A stretch of DNA of 64,000 nucleotides from Rapana venosa (lineage: Eukaryota; Mollusca; Gastropoda; Neogastropoda; Muricidae), in the NCBI GenBank assembly GCA_028751875.1, contig CM054140.1, forward strand, positions 20,543,493 to 20,607,492, written 5' to 3'. A program made the translations under genes and the position numbers. Shown here in pieces: positions 28,001 to 41,127 of this stretch (position 1 is the stretch's first letter; every line of letters starts with the position of its first letter). The notes below the pieces were generated by a model that saw only the letters and a list, made by a program, of their open reading frames with translations, searched no databases and was not told where the DNA came from.

Positions 28001-31000
28001 TGGTTGTCTTAGGCCAAGCTTTGTAGTGATTCAACAAATTTTTTTTCCTCAACCATTTGGAGCGTTTTTTTTCTCTGATACAAAATTTTTCATCACTTTC
28101 TGTTTCCCATGCCCAAAAGAAAGGGAAAAATAAAATTTTTATAAAATTTTATTTTCATTAATTTTTTCAAACAAGGATTACAAAGTTTATTTGCAAAACA
28201 TCTTCAATGCTTTTTTTCAATTTGCTAAAAATTGTTATTTCTCACAATAAACCCATTACCACATATATTATAATCTATAGTATATGAATTATAGTTAAAG
28301 ATCAGATTGCTACACACACACACAAAAATCTGTCCAGATTTTCTAGTCACCACAGAAACCTTTATTTTAGAATTTAACCAGACCAGGCCAAATTACTGTT
28401 TTTTCAGCAAAATTCCACCACCATTTAAAATGTTTTAGTTTAAAAAGTTGTGTGCAGATGCTTCGCCATGACACAGCGGTTAATGTACAACCCGCCTACC
28501 ATAAAAATCAAAACTCTTACGTACTGGTAGGTTCTGCATCTATTGCAGGCCTCTTCCAAAATTGACCCGTGACAAGCAAAATAGCTGAACACTGTAAATG
28601 TCTTCTCAATGATCCCGTGGGAGATGATAGAATTTTTTGTTAGACACCGAGGCACTGTAAAAGCTGGGGGGCGCACAACACTTGCCCACAGATTTTTCCC
28701 GTGTGCTAGGGGCAGGGCTTAGGGAATATCCCACATGAGAATCGAGCCTCTTAGGATTTTTTTTCCCGGGGGCTAACCCCTTGCGTCCCTGATTTTTTTT
28801 AATTTTTCTGTAAGCTTTGTGCTCTGCTGCTGATAACCCTTGCCAAAATGGATTTTTGGACCCAAGCTGAACATGGGGTATTCAAAGGGGTTATCCACAA
28901 TATCATGCAAAATGTTTGAGTTGAACAAATAAAAATACAATATTTGAAAACACAAAAAAAAAATTAAAGTAAAATTTTTAAAAGCCCCAAAATTAGTAAC
29001 AATGAAGAAAAATTTGACTCTGCCATATTCAATGTCAAAATTTTCAGCTAAGACAAACAGTATCGAGTCAAGGTGGACGTGGGCCCCTTGGAAAGAGGCC
29101 TGCTAAATAAGAATTTTTTTCTTTTTACCTGAATCAATGTATGCAACTTGGTAATTCAACACCACCACAAGTAAGCCATAGGCGTACATATTTTGTTTAT
29201 TACCAGGTGTGTCCAAATAGAAAACATCGCTGTTCTACCATATCACATATGGGAGTAATCTACTTACCATGAGTGATAAACACCACTCTTACATTTAATG
29301 CCTCATCCATGAATACCAAATTCTTTCACGACCTGCTCGCCCAACCCAAATTTTTGTAAGACGAAGTTATTTTCTTACCATGGTGTACAATATTAACAGG
29401 GAAGATTCCTATTAGAACATGGATCAAATATTTTTAATGTTTAACCTAGATGGGCCAAAGTGTATACACACTGTTAATTTTTTCAACACCTTCCAAAACA
29501 ACCAACTGTACTAAATTTCAGTGTCATCTCAAAATATAAATCTTTAACAAAATATTTAAGATTTCTCTTTCCACAAACCATCACACATCTGTCAGAAATA
29601 AAAGGCTTATGAAGGACTTTTATGAAATGTTTATAATGTACATTTATTAAAACTTTTTAAACTTTTAAAGAAAAAGGTATAAAAAAAACAACAGATTTGC
29701 CTGCACAACACACACCCAACATACTGACCCTAACAGGGGTGACTGAACGCAATGCAAACACACACAGTTGCCAGGGGAACAGGAACATAAAAAAATTACA
29801 AAACCATTGCCAATGGACTTATTGTGCAAGAATTTTTAGTTTTTGCGCACTTATAAACATTATCCAAAATAAACACCAACACACACCCCATAGTACACAT
29901 GCATTCATACAATACCTCTCATACTTTTAAAAATTTTTCCTGGTTTTAAAATAATAGGCGTATTGTGTCCATTTGTGAAATGGAAAGCCAAATTCAATCC
30001 AAACAAACACAAAAATGGAGAAAAAAGAACAACTATTTCTATTATTACAGGAAAGATATGTGAAAAAATTTTTATTTAATAAATAAAATAATAAAACCCT
30101 GTTATCACTCCCATAAATCTTTCACCTCTCTCACTTTTCACTCTATATCTCACACTGACACAACACACACACACACGCACACACACACACACATGACATA
30201 CACAGATTCACACAACACACAGTGGGCACACCCACACACACTTCATGGAACAAAATTAGGATTAAGCTTTTTAGCCTTATTGAAAACAAACTTTACCAAT
30301 GGTACAAACCATTAGTATTAAAGGAAACCTGATATGATATTTACTAGGTAGAGCAGCTATTAAATTTTTTTTTAAGTTTGGATCAAATTTTTGTTGTACA
30401 ACTAAAAGATCTTACCCAATCGTTACTCCTAACACAAAAAAAAATAAGTGATTATTTAAATATTTTCGAGATAACATAGCCTTTCGTTGAATTTTATTCT
30501 ATCTGTGAAAGTGTCACAAAATATTCCAATAATTGCGTTTTTGACTCTCTTGTTCTTGCAATAAAAAGGCACACAATAAAACATAATTACTCTTTATATT
30601 ACCACAGAGAGAGAAGAAAACAAAAAATGAAATGAATCTTTCTTGGTAAAAAAAAATTAAAGTAAGCATCCCAAAATTGAAAAACCCTTATTTTCAAATT
30701 TTCGAATCTCACAATGAGCCATATTTGGCTCTATCAAAAATCAGTTTTTTTATCATTTCATCCCCTTAGAAAAAAATTTTTGTTTTTTTTTAAATTTCAG
30801 ATTAAAAGGCAAATTTTTTTTAAATTTAAATGGTAGGGTCAATTTCCTATAAAGTTATTTCCCTCAAATTTAACAAAGGCCCAAAATGACAGTTGCGAAG
30901 GCTCACAGGACACATTACAAAAATGTCATAACTTTTATGTTTAAACCAAATTATGTTTAAATTTGGAAGATAATATATAAATACTGTATTTCATAATTCA

Positions 31001-34000
31001 CACCCTTTATTTATTAAAAATTTATGTATGGGGCAAGAAAAATCTGGTTTACTGTGTTTTGTAACCATAAATATCAAAATCAAAATGTATTTTGAGTCCC
31101 GACTAACCTTGCAAACAATTCAAGGAACTACATGAATCAAAATAAGTTTTAGAATTGAAAAAACTTTGTTTGAATTCATTGCCTGTGTAAAAATGACCAA
31201 AAATGTTTGCACAGATATTAGCCTGATAGTTGTAGGGAATGGGGATGTCCACATGAGTGCTCTGGATGGGGCATCCCTCCGATTTTTTTAATTTACTGTG
31301 AGTTGCTTGCATTGCTTTAAAACCTTCAAAAAAATCCAGCAAAAAGCCCAAAAATTGAACAAATTAAATCATAATGTTTGCAGTTTCCCAATACCCTATT
31401 TTGAGGTCTTCAAAACGAGTCAAATAAAACAACACCCGTGGTAAAAAGTGGAATATTTAATCTCCACTGTAAATTCCAGTAGGCAAACAACATACAAATA
31501 GATCCTCTAAAACAAAGCTCAAAAAACATTCTGTTTACCCAGCGGGAACAAGTTAAAAGCCCAAAATAACAAACCACCAAACTAGGCAAACACATAGCGT
31601 CCAATTTTGCAAGTGGTAATAGTAAGGCTCTGATTATCCACATTAGTAATTACTTTGCAACCAAGTTATTTAATGCCTCAATACTCCTTCTTTCAAATCT
31701 GCTCGAGGCCTTGTTAAACAAAGATGCCATCCAGATTGAAAGGGGGATTGGCTCTGAGAAAAGGATGCATAAATAACTTTCCCTAGAAAGTTTTATAAAC
31801 GGATTTTCACCATCCTCAAAACACTGTCTCCCTAATTTGCAGGTTGTCTCAATGAAGTTGTTCTGATTTGGGGGGTACCATTTTTTACCACCATCACTCG
31901 AACAGAGGAAAGAAGTGCATATATAATAGTTAGCAAATCTACCCTTAAAAATTTTGAAAAGTTTGAACAAAGCTTAACACACACAAACACACAACCTTTC
32001 CCAGATGCCCAGACCGCACACACAATGTGCCAGTTGTTTAACACTGGATAAAGATTTCAAAAAATGAAAAACAGTTTGTCTTTTTCTTTTAAAAACTTTT
32101 TCCATTCCAAAATAAACACCAATTCAGGGTTGAACATGACAATCAAATGAAATCTCTCATTTGCATATTCCATCTCTTTAAAATAGGGATTTGCCCTAAA
32201 TTATCAAAATTTACAACCAGGTCTGCAGGAAAACGTCCACAATTATTCTAGATTCTGAAATTTTGTGGACAATTTTTTTTTATAATTCTGCACTGTACAC
32301 ACAACAGTCTAATTGTTCACTCACCACACACATTTTTGCAAAAACCCTTCACCACCCGAACAAAAAAGTGCTTTTCACAGATCAGCATAAGGTTACACAC
32401 TGAAAATGGTGAAACAAAATGACCTTTTTAAGGCATATTGTTAAAGGCCTGTTAATGACAAATTGGGTCTTGTGGGGTATGCGCAAACCATGTAGGTTTT
32501 TTATTTTTATTTAGTTGGTAACTAATCACCAGACCCACTGAATTCGGGTGCTCTAAGCACTCGCAAAAGAAAGGACTTGTGTTTTTGTTTTTTTTTTTTT
32601 GTTTTTTTTTTATTTAAAGGTTACTGTCATTCATTTTAGTGATCTTTTTATTAAGAATTTTCTAGGCCACTTAGTTTGTTCCTTTTTTTTTTATTCATAT
32701 CATTGAACCAATGATTCATCGTTCTGAACTGTCTCAGACCACCATCACAATGATGGGGAAAATTGCCCCGAATTGCACTTTTGCTTCACAGCGTTTCTAA
32801 ACGCCGCATACACTTTACTTTATTTCTTAATCAATGATTCATTGTCTAAAGAACTGTGGTCTTAAATTCAAGTTTTCTAAAGTATTTTTCAACAGCAAAG
32901 GTACGTGCCACCGCACCAGCAATCGCCCCCATGTGGGCGCGCAAACGCTACCACGACGCACACACCACAGTTTCTGATTGTGATCGCGAAGTTGCAGCAT
33001 GAATTTTCTGAATAACGCGGAGTTTATTCCCGTAATAGTGATACCAGGTACAGAAAAAAAATAATTTAAAATACTAAATGTAATTAGGTTATTTTAAAAA
33101 TTTTAAAAAGTATAAAGGCATTATTCAGCCATGGCAATGCTTTTGATTGTATACTTATGAAAAAGAAAATTAATTTTGATCTAAGTGGTGTGACCCTGAC
33201 CGCTGAAATTCAACCAGCTTCGGTGACTCGACGAACTGTTCGCACCATTCAATCAAAAAAAAAAACAAAATAAACATTTTAAAAAAAGCATCAAACTAAT
33301 TGAATTTGAGCAGATGACTTAGTAATTGATTGTATAAGTCTATAAGGATTACTTATCGGTTTTGGCCCCATTTCGTCAAATTTTGACGCATCGGTTTTTA
33401 CACGCCCGAAGCCATTGCTCAAAGTTTTCTCTGGGTCAAAAATTTGGCCCAATCGGAGGGTTTTAAAAAGTGAACCAGCCTCCTCTTGAACCTCTTGTGC
33501 CAAAGGTGGGTTTTATTCTTGTAGCTGATTGGCTAAGCTTTCGATCGCTACCCCACACCTTGGTTTTTTTCAAAGGCGTACAAATAATTTTCTGAAATTT
33601 TTTTAATTGCTTTTTTTTGATGACTAATTTTTTTTCGTTTTAAGTCTATGATCCACTTTAAAGTGCAAACTTTTAGCTTTTAATCTTATCATTAATAATA
33701 ATTTGGTTGTGCAAGAGCGAGCCCCGGGATATTTCAAACACTGAAATTTCGGATCGCGGGGGAGAAATGCCATTTTGGGCCATTTTCGCCTTTTTCGCGT
33801 TTTCGGCGTCGCGCTTCATTCATACCTCCACTCATACATTAAAAAAAGAACAATGTAATGAAAGATCAATCTATTCTCTTTATTCTCATTGCATAAAAAT
33901 CATAAGATGCAGTGAATTGATTAGAAATTTGAAACAGTAAATGAATCACGTTTCTAAGGGGGTGGTAGAAATGCGCGGTGCTGCGCTTACATTTACTTTT

Positions 34001-37000
34001 AAATCTCTAACCAGAGAGCAAGTCTCCCGTCAAAAAGCATGTGGATATTGACACAAATTCAAGTTATTCTAAGTAGAATGTCTTCAAACGACAAAGGGTA
34101 ACCGTGCCCCAAATTCGACCCCCAAGCAAAACGACCACCCGCCTGGGTAGCTACATAAAAAACCAACCCCCCTTCTCTTTCAATTTTAATGGGTTTGTCC
34201 CAGCCTGTATGATCCAAACAAAATTTTTAAAATGAAACAATGTTTCTGGGATTATTTCCGTAAAATTTTTGCCATAAGTGCAATGAAATCACAATCAAGT
34301 CGCAGATCTTGCCCCCCCCATCTTGAATGAAAAAATGATTTCTGACAGAAAAACTTTTGCTTTTAAAATTAAAAAACTTGACCAAAACTTCTTTTTTTTT
34401 CAAATAGAAGCTGGTAGTGGAAAAAACCGTTGTAAAAGTCATTGATCTGGGGAAATATTTTATGTTTATGCTTTATACAAAGAATTTTTGAAAAACTTAC
34501 CCTTATTGATGGGCGAATTCCCTTTATGAAAAAATGTAACCCAAACAAAATTTAAATAAAATAATATGACTTCTCCAAAAAGGGCGTCACCCCGGGGTGG
34601 TCTCTTTGAAAAAAAAAAATTAAAAAGCTTTGAAAAGACGACTGTTTTTTTTTTGTGTGGGTTTGGAAGAGTTAAATAATAGTAGAAATAAAAAAGTGGC
34701 TAATTGGACAAGGGTTGCCGAGAAATTTAACTTAAAAATTTATTTTTGCAAGAAAAAAAAGGGGCCCAAAACGGCCTGTACCCATCGAAAACAAAAAATC
34801 TTCAGAGCCAAATACTGTCGGAATACTATTCTCTTTTTAAAAAAGAAAGAAAAAAAATCAAAAAACATACGAACTGTCGGCACCAAAAAAAAAGGGGTCA
34901 GGGACAAGGGAAAACGATTTCAAAAAAAAGCGGGGTCGCAATAACTCGGGGTAACACATTTTTCCACATCGCCTCCGGGAAATTTCGAATCGTCAACTGC
35001 GATAACGTGGGCACAAAGGGGGGGTGCCCCGGTTTTAATTTTCGGTTTACCAAAGAGGAAAACTACACCCGAAAGAGAACCATTTATTTTCTATTTGGGT
35101 TTTTTTTTTCAAAGGCAGTTTTGTCATCCACCCGATTTTGGTGTAACATTTACATCGACAAATTGGTAAAAAACGTAAATTAAAAAAAGATAATTTTGAA
35201 ACGTTTACTCACTTCCATTTAGGGCACGTGACAGCCACCATTGATTTAAACCTTCAGAAAGCATCGTTCGTGGGGAGCAACAACTTCGAAAAGGGGAGTG
35301 GTACTCGGGAAAAGTAAACTGATACGACCATTTTAAAAGTAAAATGACCGCGACCCTTATTTTTGTGACATTAATCACTTTTTGGGGGGGTTTTTTTTGG
35401 TGTAAAATGAAGATCGTTTGTTAATAAGAAAAAAACATTGGTCGAATGTCTATGAGCCAAGACAAGATGATTTTGGAATTTTTTTTGATGAACCCGAAAA
35501 ATTTTTTTTTCTCAGTTTAACCCAAAACCCTTTGTGTAATCAAGATATGCATCACGAGATGTGCGACGTGTTTTTTTGAATTTTTTTTAAGTTTGTTCAA
35601 GTTATGACTGTAGATTAAAGAGTGATATAAAAACATATTTTTTTTTGTTTTTGGTGCCCAAGAGAGATGAGGTTTAAAAAATAAGCTGGGGGTCAATTGA
35701 TAAAAAGAGTTTTTTTTCTTTGATTACACAAAGGGGGTTTTTGTAAGCATTTGTTGGGATCAAATTTTCCAGTTTTGCAGTATTACAAAAATACTTGTTT
35801 TGATTTTATTTTATTATTTTGTTTTAAAAAGTATGTGTTATTTGTATGGGGCCTGGGTAGTTGGGTTGGTAGGAATGTCTTTCCCTAGCAGATATTTTCA
35901 AATTGGAAAATATTGTTTAGTTTCCTACAGTTTGGTTTGTTCAAATGTGTTTAAAAAAAAAGTTTTTTTTATGATTTTTTTTTAAAAAATCTAGTCTTGA
36001 TAAAATCCCAAAATACACTTTGATGTGCTGAATTTTCATCAGGTTTTATTTGAGTAAGTTTTTAGAGTAAACAGGGAGACTAGAATTGTGTGTAATATGA
36101 TATGTGATTTTAAAAAAAAAAGTTGTAAAATTAGAGTTCGTTTTAAAATTTCTTAGCAAATCTGCTTGAAAACTTTTTTAAAAATATGGTAGCATGTTTT
36201 GTAACAAATAAAAAAACGACTTCAGATCAACAGAATGAAAGATAAAAAGAAAATTTTTTTTAAAGTTTGACAAATTTTTCATTAGATGGCTCAAACCAAA
36301 CGTAAATTTTTTTACAGGGGATTTAAACCTTTTTATGGTTTTAAAATACACGGATGTTGTGAAATTTTCTTATACTGTGTTTATTTTATAACAAAATTAT
36401 TTTAGTATATGATATAAAAATACAAAATTGTTCAAAAAATGCACAGTTTTTTTACTAGTATTTTGAAATTAATGAATAACTTTGGGGTTCTGAAACTTCA
36501 GAAGAAATGGAATGGGCTTTTTTTCTTTAAAATCTATTTGGATGGCCAGGGTTTCCCAAGAAGAAGGCGGGAAAGCTTTCCCAAGCTGAAAGTGCGAGCA
36601 TACAGAGGAAATCGGAAAAACTTTTTTTTTGTTTGTTTTTTTTGGTTTTTGTAAAACCCAAAACCGACTATTTTCCCTTGTATTAAAAAACCCCCAAACC
36701 CCTGAGCAAGAATGTTTGATAATTTTTCTTTGCACTAGTAATTACTTCTGAACTAGGGGAAAACTATTTGCAGACTTTTTTAGTGTGTTTTGCCACAAGT
36801 GGTTACATTTTACCCTTTTGCTTTTTTTTTTGGGGGGGGGGGTTGTATTTTTTTGGTTTATTGTAAAAATAAGTGAAAGTTTGATCAATAATTTTTTTAA
36901 AAAACATTTTTATGTATTTTTCAAACTTGCTTCACTTTTTTCTTGGGGCTGACATCTTTAAAGTAAAAGTTTGCCTACTGTCCCCCAATCCCATACATTT

Positions 37001-40000
37001 AATGTGTAATTGGGTTTTTTCATTTTATAGACATGTTTAATGGTTCACGTTTTTTATGTGAGACACAGAAAAAACGGGGCAGAAGCATTTTGATTTAAAC
37101 GGTATGAATTGTAGGGCATGTTGTTTTTGGCGTAATACTGAGTGCGACTATTTGTTGGTTTTTCATTTTCCCCTTTGAAAAAAAAAGATTTAATAAATTT
37201 TAGTTGTGGGGTGATTTATTTATATTGAGTGTTACATGGGAAAACAAAAAAGGGATATGGTATCCCATGTTATTAGTGAAAACGAAAAAAAATGTTGGAT
37301 GTCGCATTCATGATTACCCACAAACAGTTCCCATGACCCATAATTAATTTTAAGGAAAAATTTTTGGTCATCACTTTTAGAACATATCTTCTCAAATATA
37401 TTTTTTTGTTATACAACATATAAAAAAACAGATTAAATTTGGTAGTTGGTGGTAATCAGAGGGGCGACAAACCGGCAAAAAAATTCTAATGCTATTTTCT
37501 CTAAAAAATGTCAAAACTTTTTTTTCCCCCTCACATGTTAATTCAATGAGTGCCCCTTTTTAGAAAAGCACTTGGTTCAGTTTTCCCGTACTTTGTTTTC
37601 AACCCCCTTTCCTATTTTCTGACGATTTTGGCAGGAAATATATATTTTATATATATTTTATATATAAAATATATATGTGCACAGTTTTAAAAATGGCAGT
37701 CCTGAGTCGTGATACACTTAAGTCGTGTTTTAGAATGGGGAAAAAAATAAAACCGTAGCCGATTGTTCTTTTTTTGAGGAGTTTTCTGCAAATTTCCCGT
37801 AGAACAAAAACACTGACAGGGAAGATTTTAGTACATAAGAAGTAGAAAAGTCATATGCATTTGCATATATTTTCCACGTTTGACGTGGTTGGGCAGTTTT
37901 ACTTCTTTAAATTCATGGTTCCTTCGTAGATCGTCGGATGATTCTTGCTTTTTAAATTTTTTTTTTTTAATTTTTAAAAAATTTCTACGTGAAGGGAATG
38001 ACGAAAATTTTCTTCAGCAGGTTAGGCCCAACCGATCTGCATTTACAATTTTTTGTATTATTATGCATGTACATTTAAAAAAATAGTGAAAGGGAACTTG
38101 TCCAGAATGTCTCGTCTCTTTACCATGCGCGTGTGAATGCCTCTGACCTTGTGAGATAGAAAAAAGCGAATTTGAAAAAGGGGCTGTAGGGGTATTGTTA
38201 TTCCCGTTTTGTCTGGGCAACCATATGTATTTGAAAAGTCAAGGGGAAATGTTTACTCAATGGATTTTGGGGTATGTCTTAATTTTCCCTTTTCTAGTTT
38301 GTGAAAAACATCTTAAAATCGCAAAATTTTTTTCCCTTTTCACCTTGCTTGGTATTTCAAAACTGGAGACTTTCATCAAACTGATTGAAAATATTTCGTT
38401 TCTTCAACTGCGAGTGCAAAATTTTGCACCCCAGGCCCTATTGCTAATTAAAATTTTTATGAAACTATTTTTCTTCTTTATTTCCCTAGTTTACTGTTTT
38501 TTTTGGTAAATTTTTGTTTAAATTCCCAGCTTAAAAAAGGGAAGGGTTTAACCCCGACGCCTTACCCCAAATTTTTCCGGGGCTAAAGGGGACCCCATTT
38601 GAAAAAGGTTTGGGGTGTTTAAGTTTAAAAACCCTTTTCTTTTTATAAAAGGGAAATTAAAATTTGGCCCCCCTTTTGGGAAAAACTTTTAAATTTTGGG
38701 GAAAACAAAATGAAAAAATTTTTGGGGAAAACCCCGTTTTTTAATAAAATTTTTGGCCCCCATTTTAAACAGGGCATTTTTTCAAATTTTCCCAAATTTT
38801 TTTTCAGCCCCAAAGGAAAATTTTTAAAAAGGGCCTTTTTTAAACAAAAAAATTTTTTAAAACCCAAAAAATTTTTTATGTTCCCATCCCCCCCCCTTTT
38901 TTTTAAATTTTTCCCAGGTTTTTCCTTTACTTTTTTCTTTAAAAACCCTTTTTCCCAAAAAGGGATTTTTCCCCTTTTTATTTTTCCCCATTTTCCCTAT
39001 TTTTCGCCCCCCAAAAAATTTATTTTCCCCTTTGTTTGGGGGCCTTTTCCCCCGGGAAATTTTTTTTTATTTTTTTTTTCACCCTTGCGACCCATCTCTT
39101 TTTCCTTTTTTTTTTCTTGGGTTTCCCCCTTTTAAAAAAAAGGAAACCCCCAAAAACCAACTTTTTTTTCCCCGAAATAAAACCCCCGGAAAAAAAATTT
39201 AATTTGTAAATTTCTCATTAAAAAATCCTTTAAAAAATGCCCAAAAACATTTTGATTAAAAAATAACAAACCCCCCATTTTCCCTTTTAAAAAAAATAAA
39301 AGTTTTTTTTCCCTGAAAATTTTAAAAGAAAACCCAAAAAAAAACCTTCAAACTTAAAATTTTTTAATTTTTTGTTTATTTTTGCCAAAAGGAAAAAAAA
39401 CAAAATTTTTAAACCCCTTTTACAGTTGGAAAAAATTTTTAACCCAAAAATTCATTTTTCCCCCAGGGGAAATTTTTTCTAAAATTTATTTGGGAATTTT
39501 TCGGAATTTTTTTAAAAAAATTTCCCACCAAAAAATTTTTTTGCCCTTTTTTTTTTTTTTTTTTAAAAAAAAAAACAAACCCTTTCAAAAGAAAATAAAA
39601 ATGGGAAAAAGTTTTAAAAAAGTTTTTTTTGGAAATTTAATCAAAATTTTCATTTTGGGAAAAAAAAACAACTTTCATTTTTAATTTTACTTTTTAAAAT
39701 TCTTTACTACCACTTTAAAAATTTTAAAACCCCAAAATTTTCAAAAATTTATGCCCCCTTTTTTTTAAAAATTTAAAAAATTTTAAAAAAAAAAACAAAA
39801 ACTTTTTAAAACTTTTTAAAAATTTTTAACCCAAACCCCCAAAAAAAATTTTGCAAACCCAAAAAATGGAACTTTTTTAAGAAATTTAAAATAAAAAATT
39901 TAATTTATAAAATAAAATTTAAAAAAAAAAAACACAATTTAAAAAAATTTTTTTAAAAAACAAAACCCCGTTAAATTTTTTTAAAAGAAAACTAAAAAGG

Positions 40001-41079
40001 GGAAAAGGTTTAGATTTTGCAAACATTTTTTAAAAAATTTTTTTTTAAAAAAAATTTTGTAATCTTTTATTTCTTGAAAAAAAACCTTTTCCTTCTTTTT
40101 AAATAAAATTTTTAACGAAAGGAAAATTTTTTTTTTTTAAACCCCAACCCCCTTTTACAAAACCCCCCCAGAAAAACACCAAATTTTTTTTTTTAAACAA
40201 AAATTTTTTTTTTTTAATTTTAAAAAAAAAAAAAAAAAAATTTTTCCCCTTTAAAAGGGGAAATTTTTAAAAATTTCCCAAATTTGCCCCCCGGGGAAAG
40301 GGGGGAAAAAAAGGAGTTTGGAAAATTTGGGGAAAAATTTTAAAATTTTTTTAAATTTTTTCAAAAAAAAAAAAAAGGGGCAGAAAAAAAAAAAAAAGGG
40401 CCAAAAAAAAATTAAAAAAAATTTTTTTTTTAAAAATTTTTAAAAAACTATTTTTTCTTTTAAAAAAACCAAAAAATTTAAAAAAAAAGGTTAAAATTTT
40501 TTTTTTTTTGGATTTTACCCGCTTTCTAAAATTTAAAAATTAAAATTTTAAGGAAAAAACCCCTTTTAATTTTATCCACGGGATTAAAAAAGTTTGAACC
40601 CCGGAACCCCTTTCAACTTTTAATTATTTCACGGTACACCGGAAAAATGGACGAAAAAAAAGCCACAAGCGCTTATTTTCTATTTTCTGAAATTATAGTG
40701 GAAACAATTTTTTTTAATAAATAAAAAAAAAAAAACCCCAAGTACACACAGAAGAAAAAAATTTGTTCACCACAATGACACATATGCACACAGTGACACA
40801 CACACACAACAGCACGACACATACACAGTGAAACACAGAGTACACACACGCAGCACGAGTGACACACGCACACAATTTGGTGGAAAAAAAATTGGGGACC
40901 TTTTTAAGGCTTTTTGGGGCCTTTTAAATAAAAAATTAGGGTCTAACAATGGGGTATCAAAACCATATTTAAAAGGATTTTTTTTTTTTATTTATTTATC
41001 CACTTTAAGTACGGATTTCTCTGCGTAAAAAATTCGGGCTGCTCCCCCCGGGGAGGCACGTCGCCACAAAAAGCCGCCC

Positions 41080-41127
<48 letters not shown>

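Noticed and set aside
33291..33503. 70-codon minus-strand frame in a CpG-richer patch
   Set aside because: Considered as a missing ATAD2 exon, but there is no similarity to the family, and splice phases could not be made to fit convincingly.
38643..39684. Phe/Lys/Pro-rich open frames
   Set aside because: They arise from the homopolymer stretch, likely a sequencing artefact.
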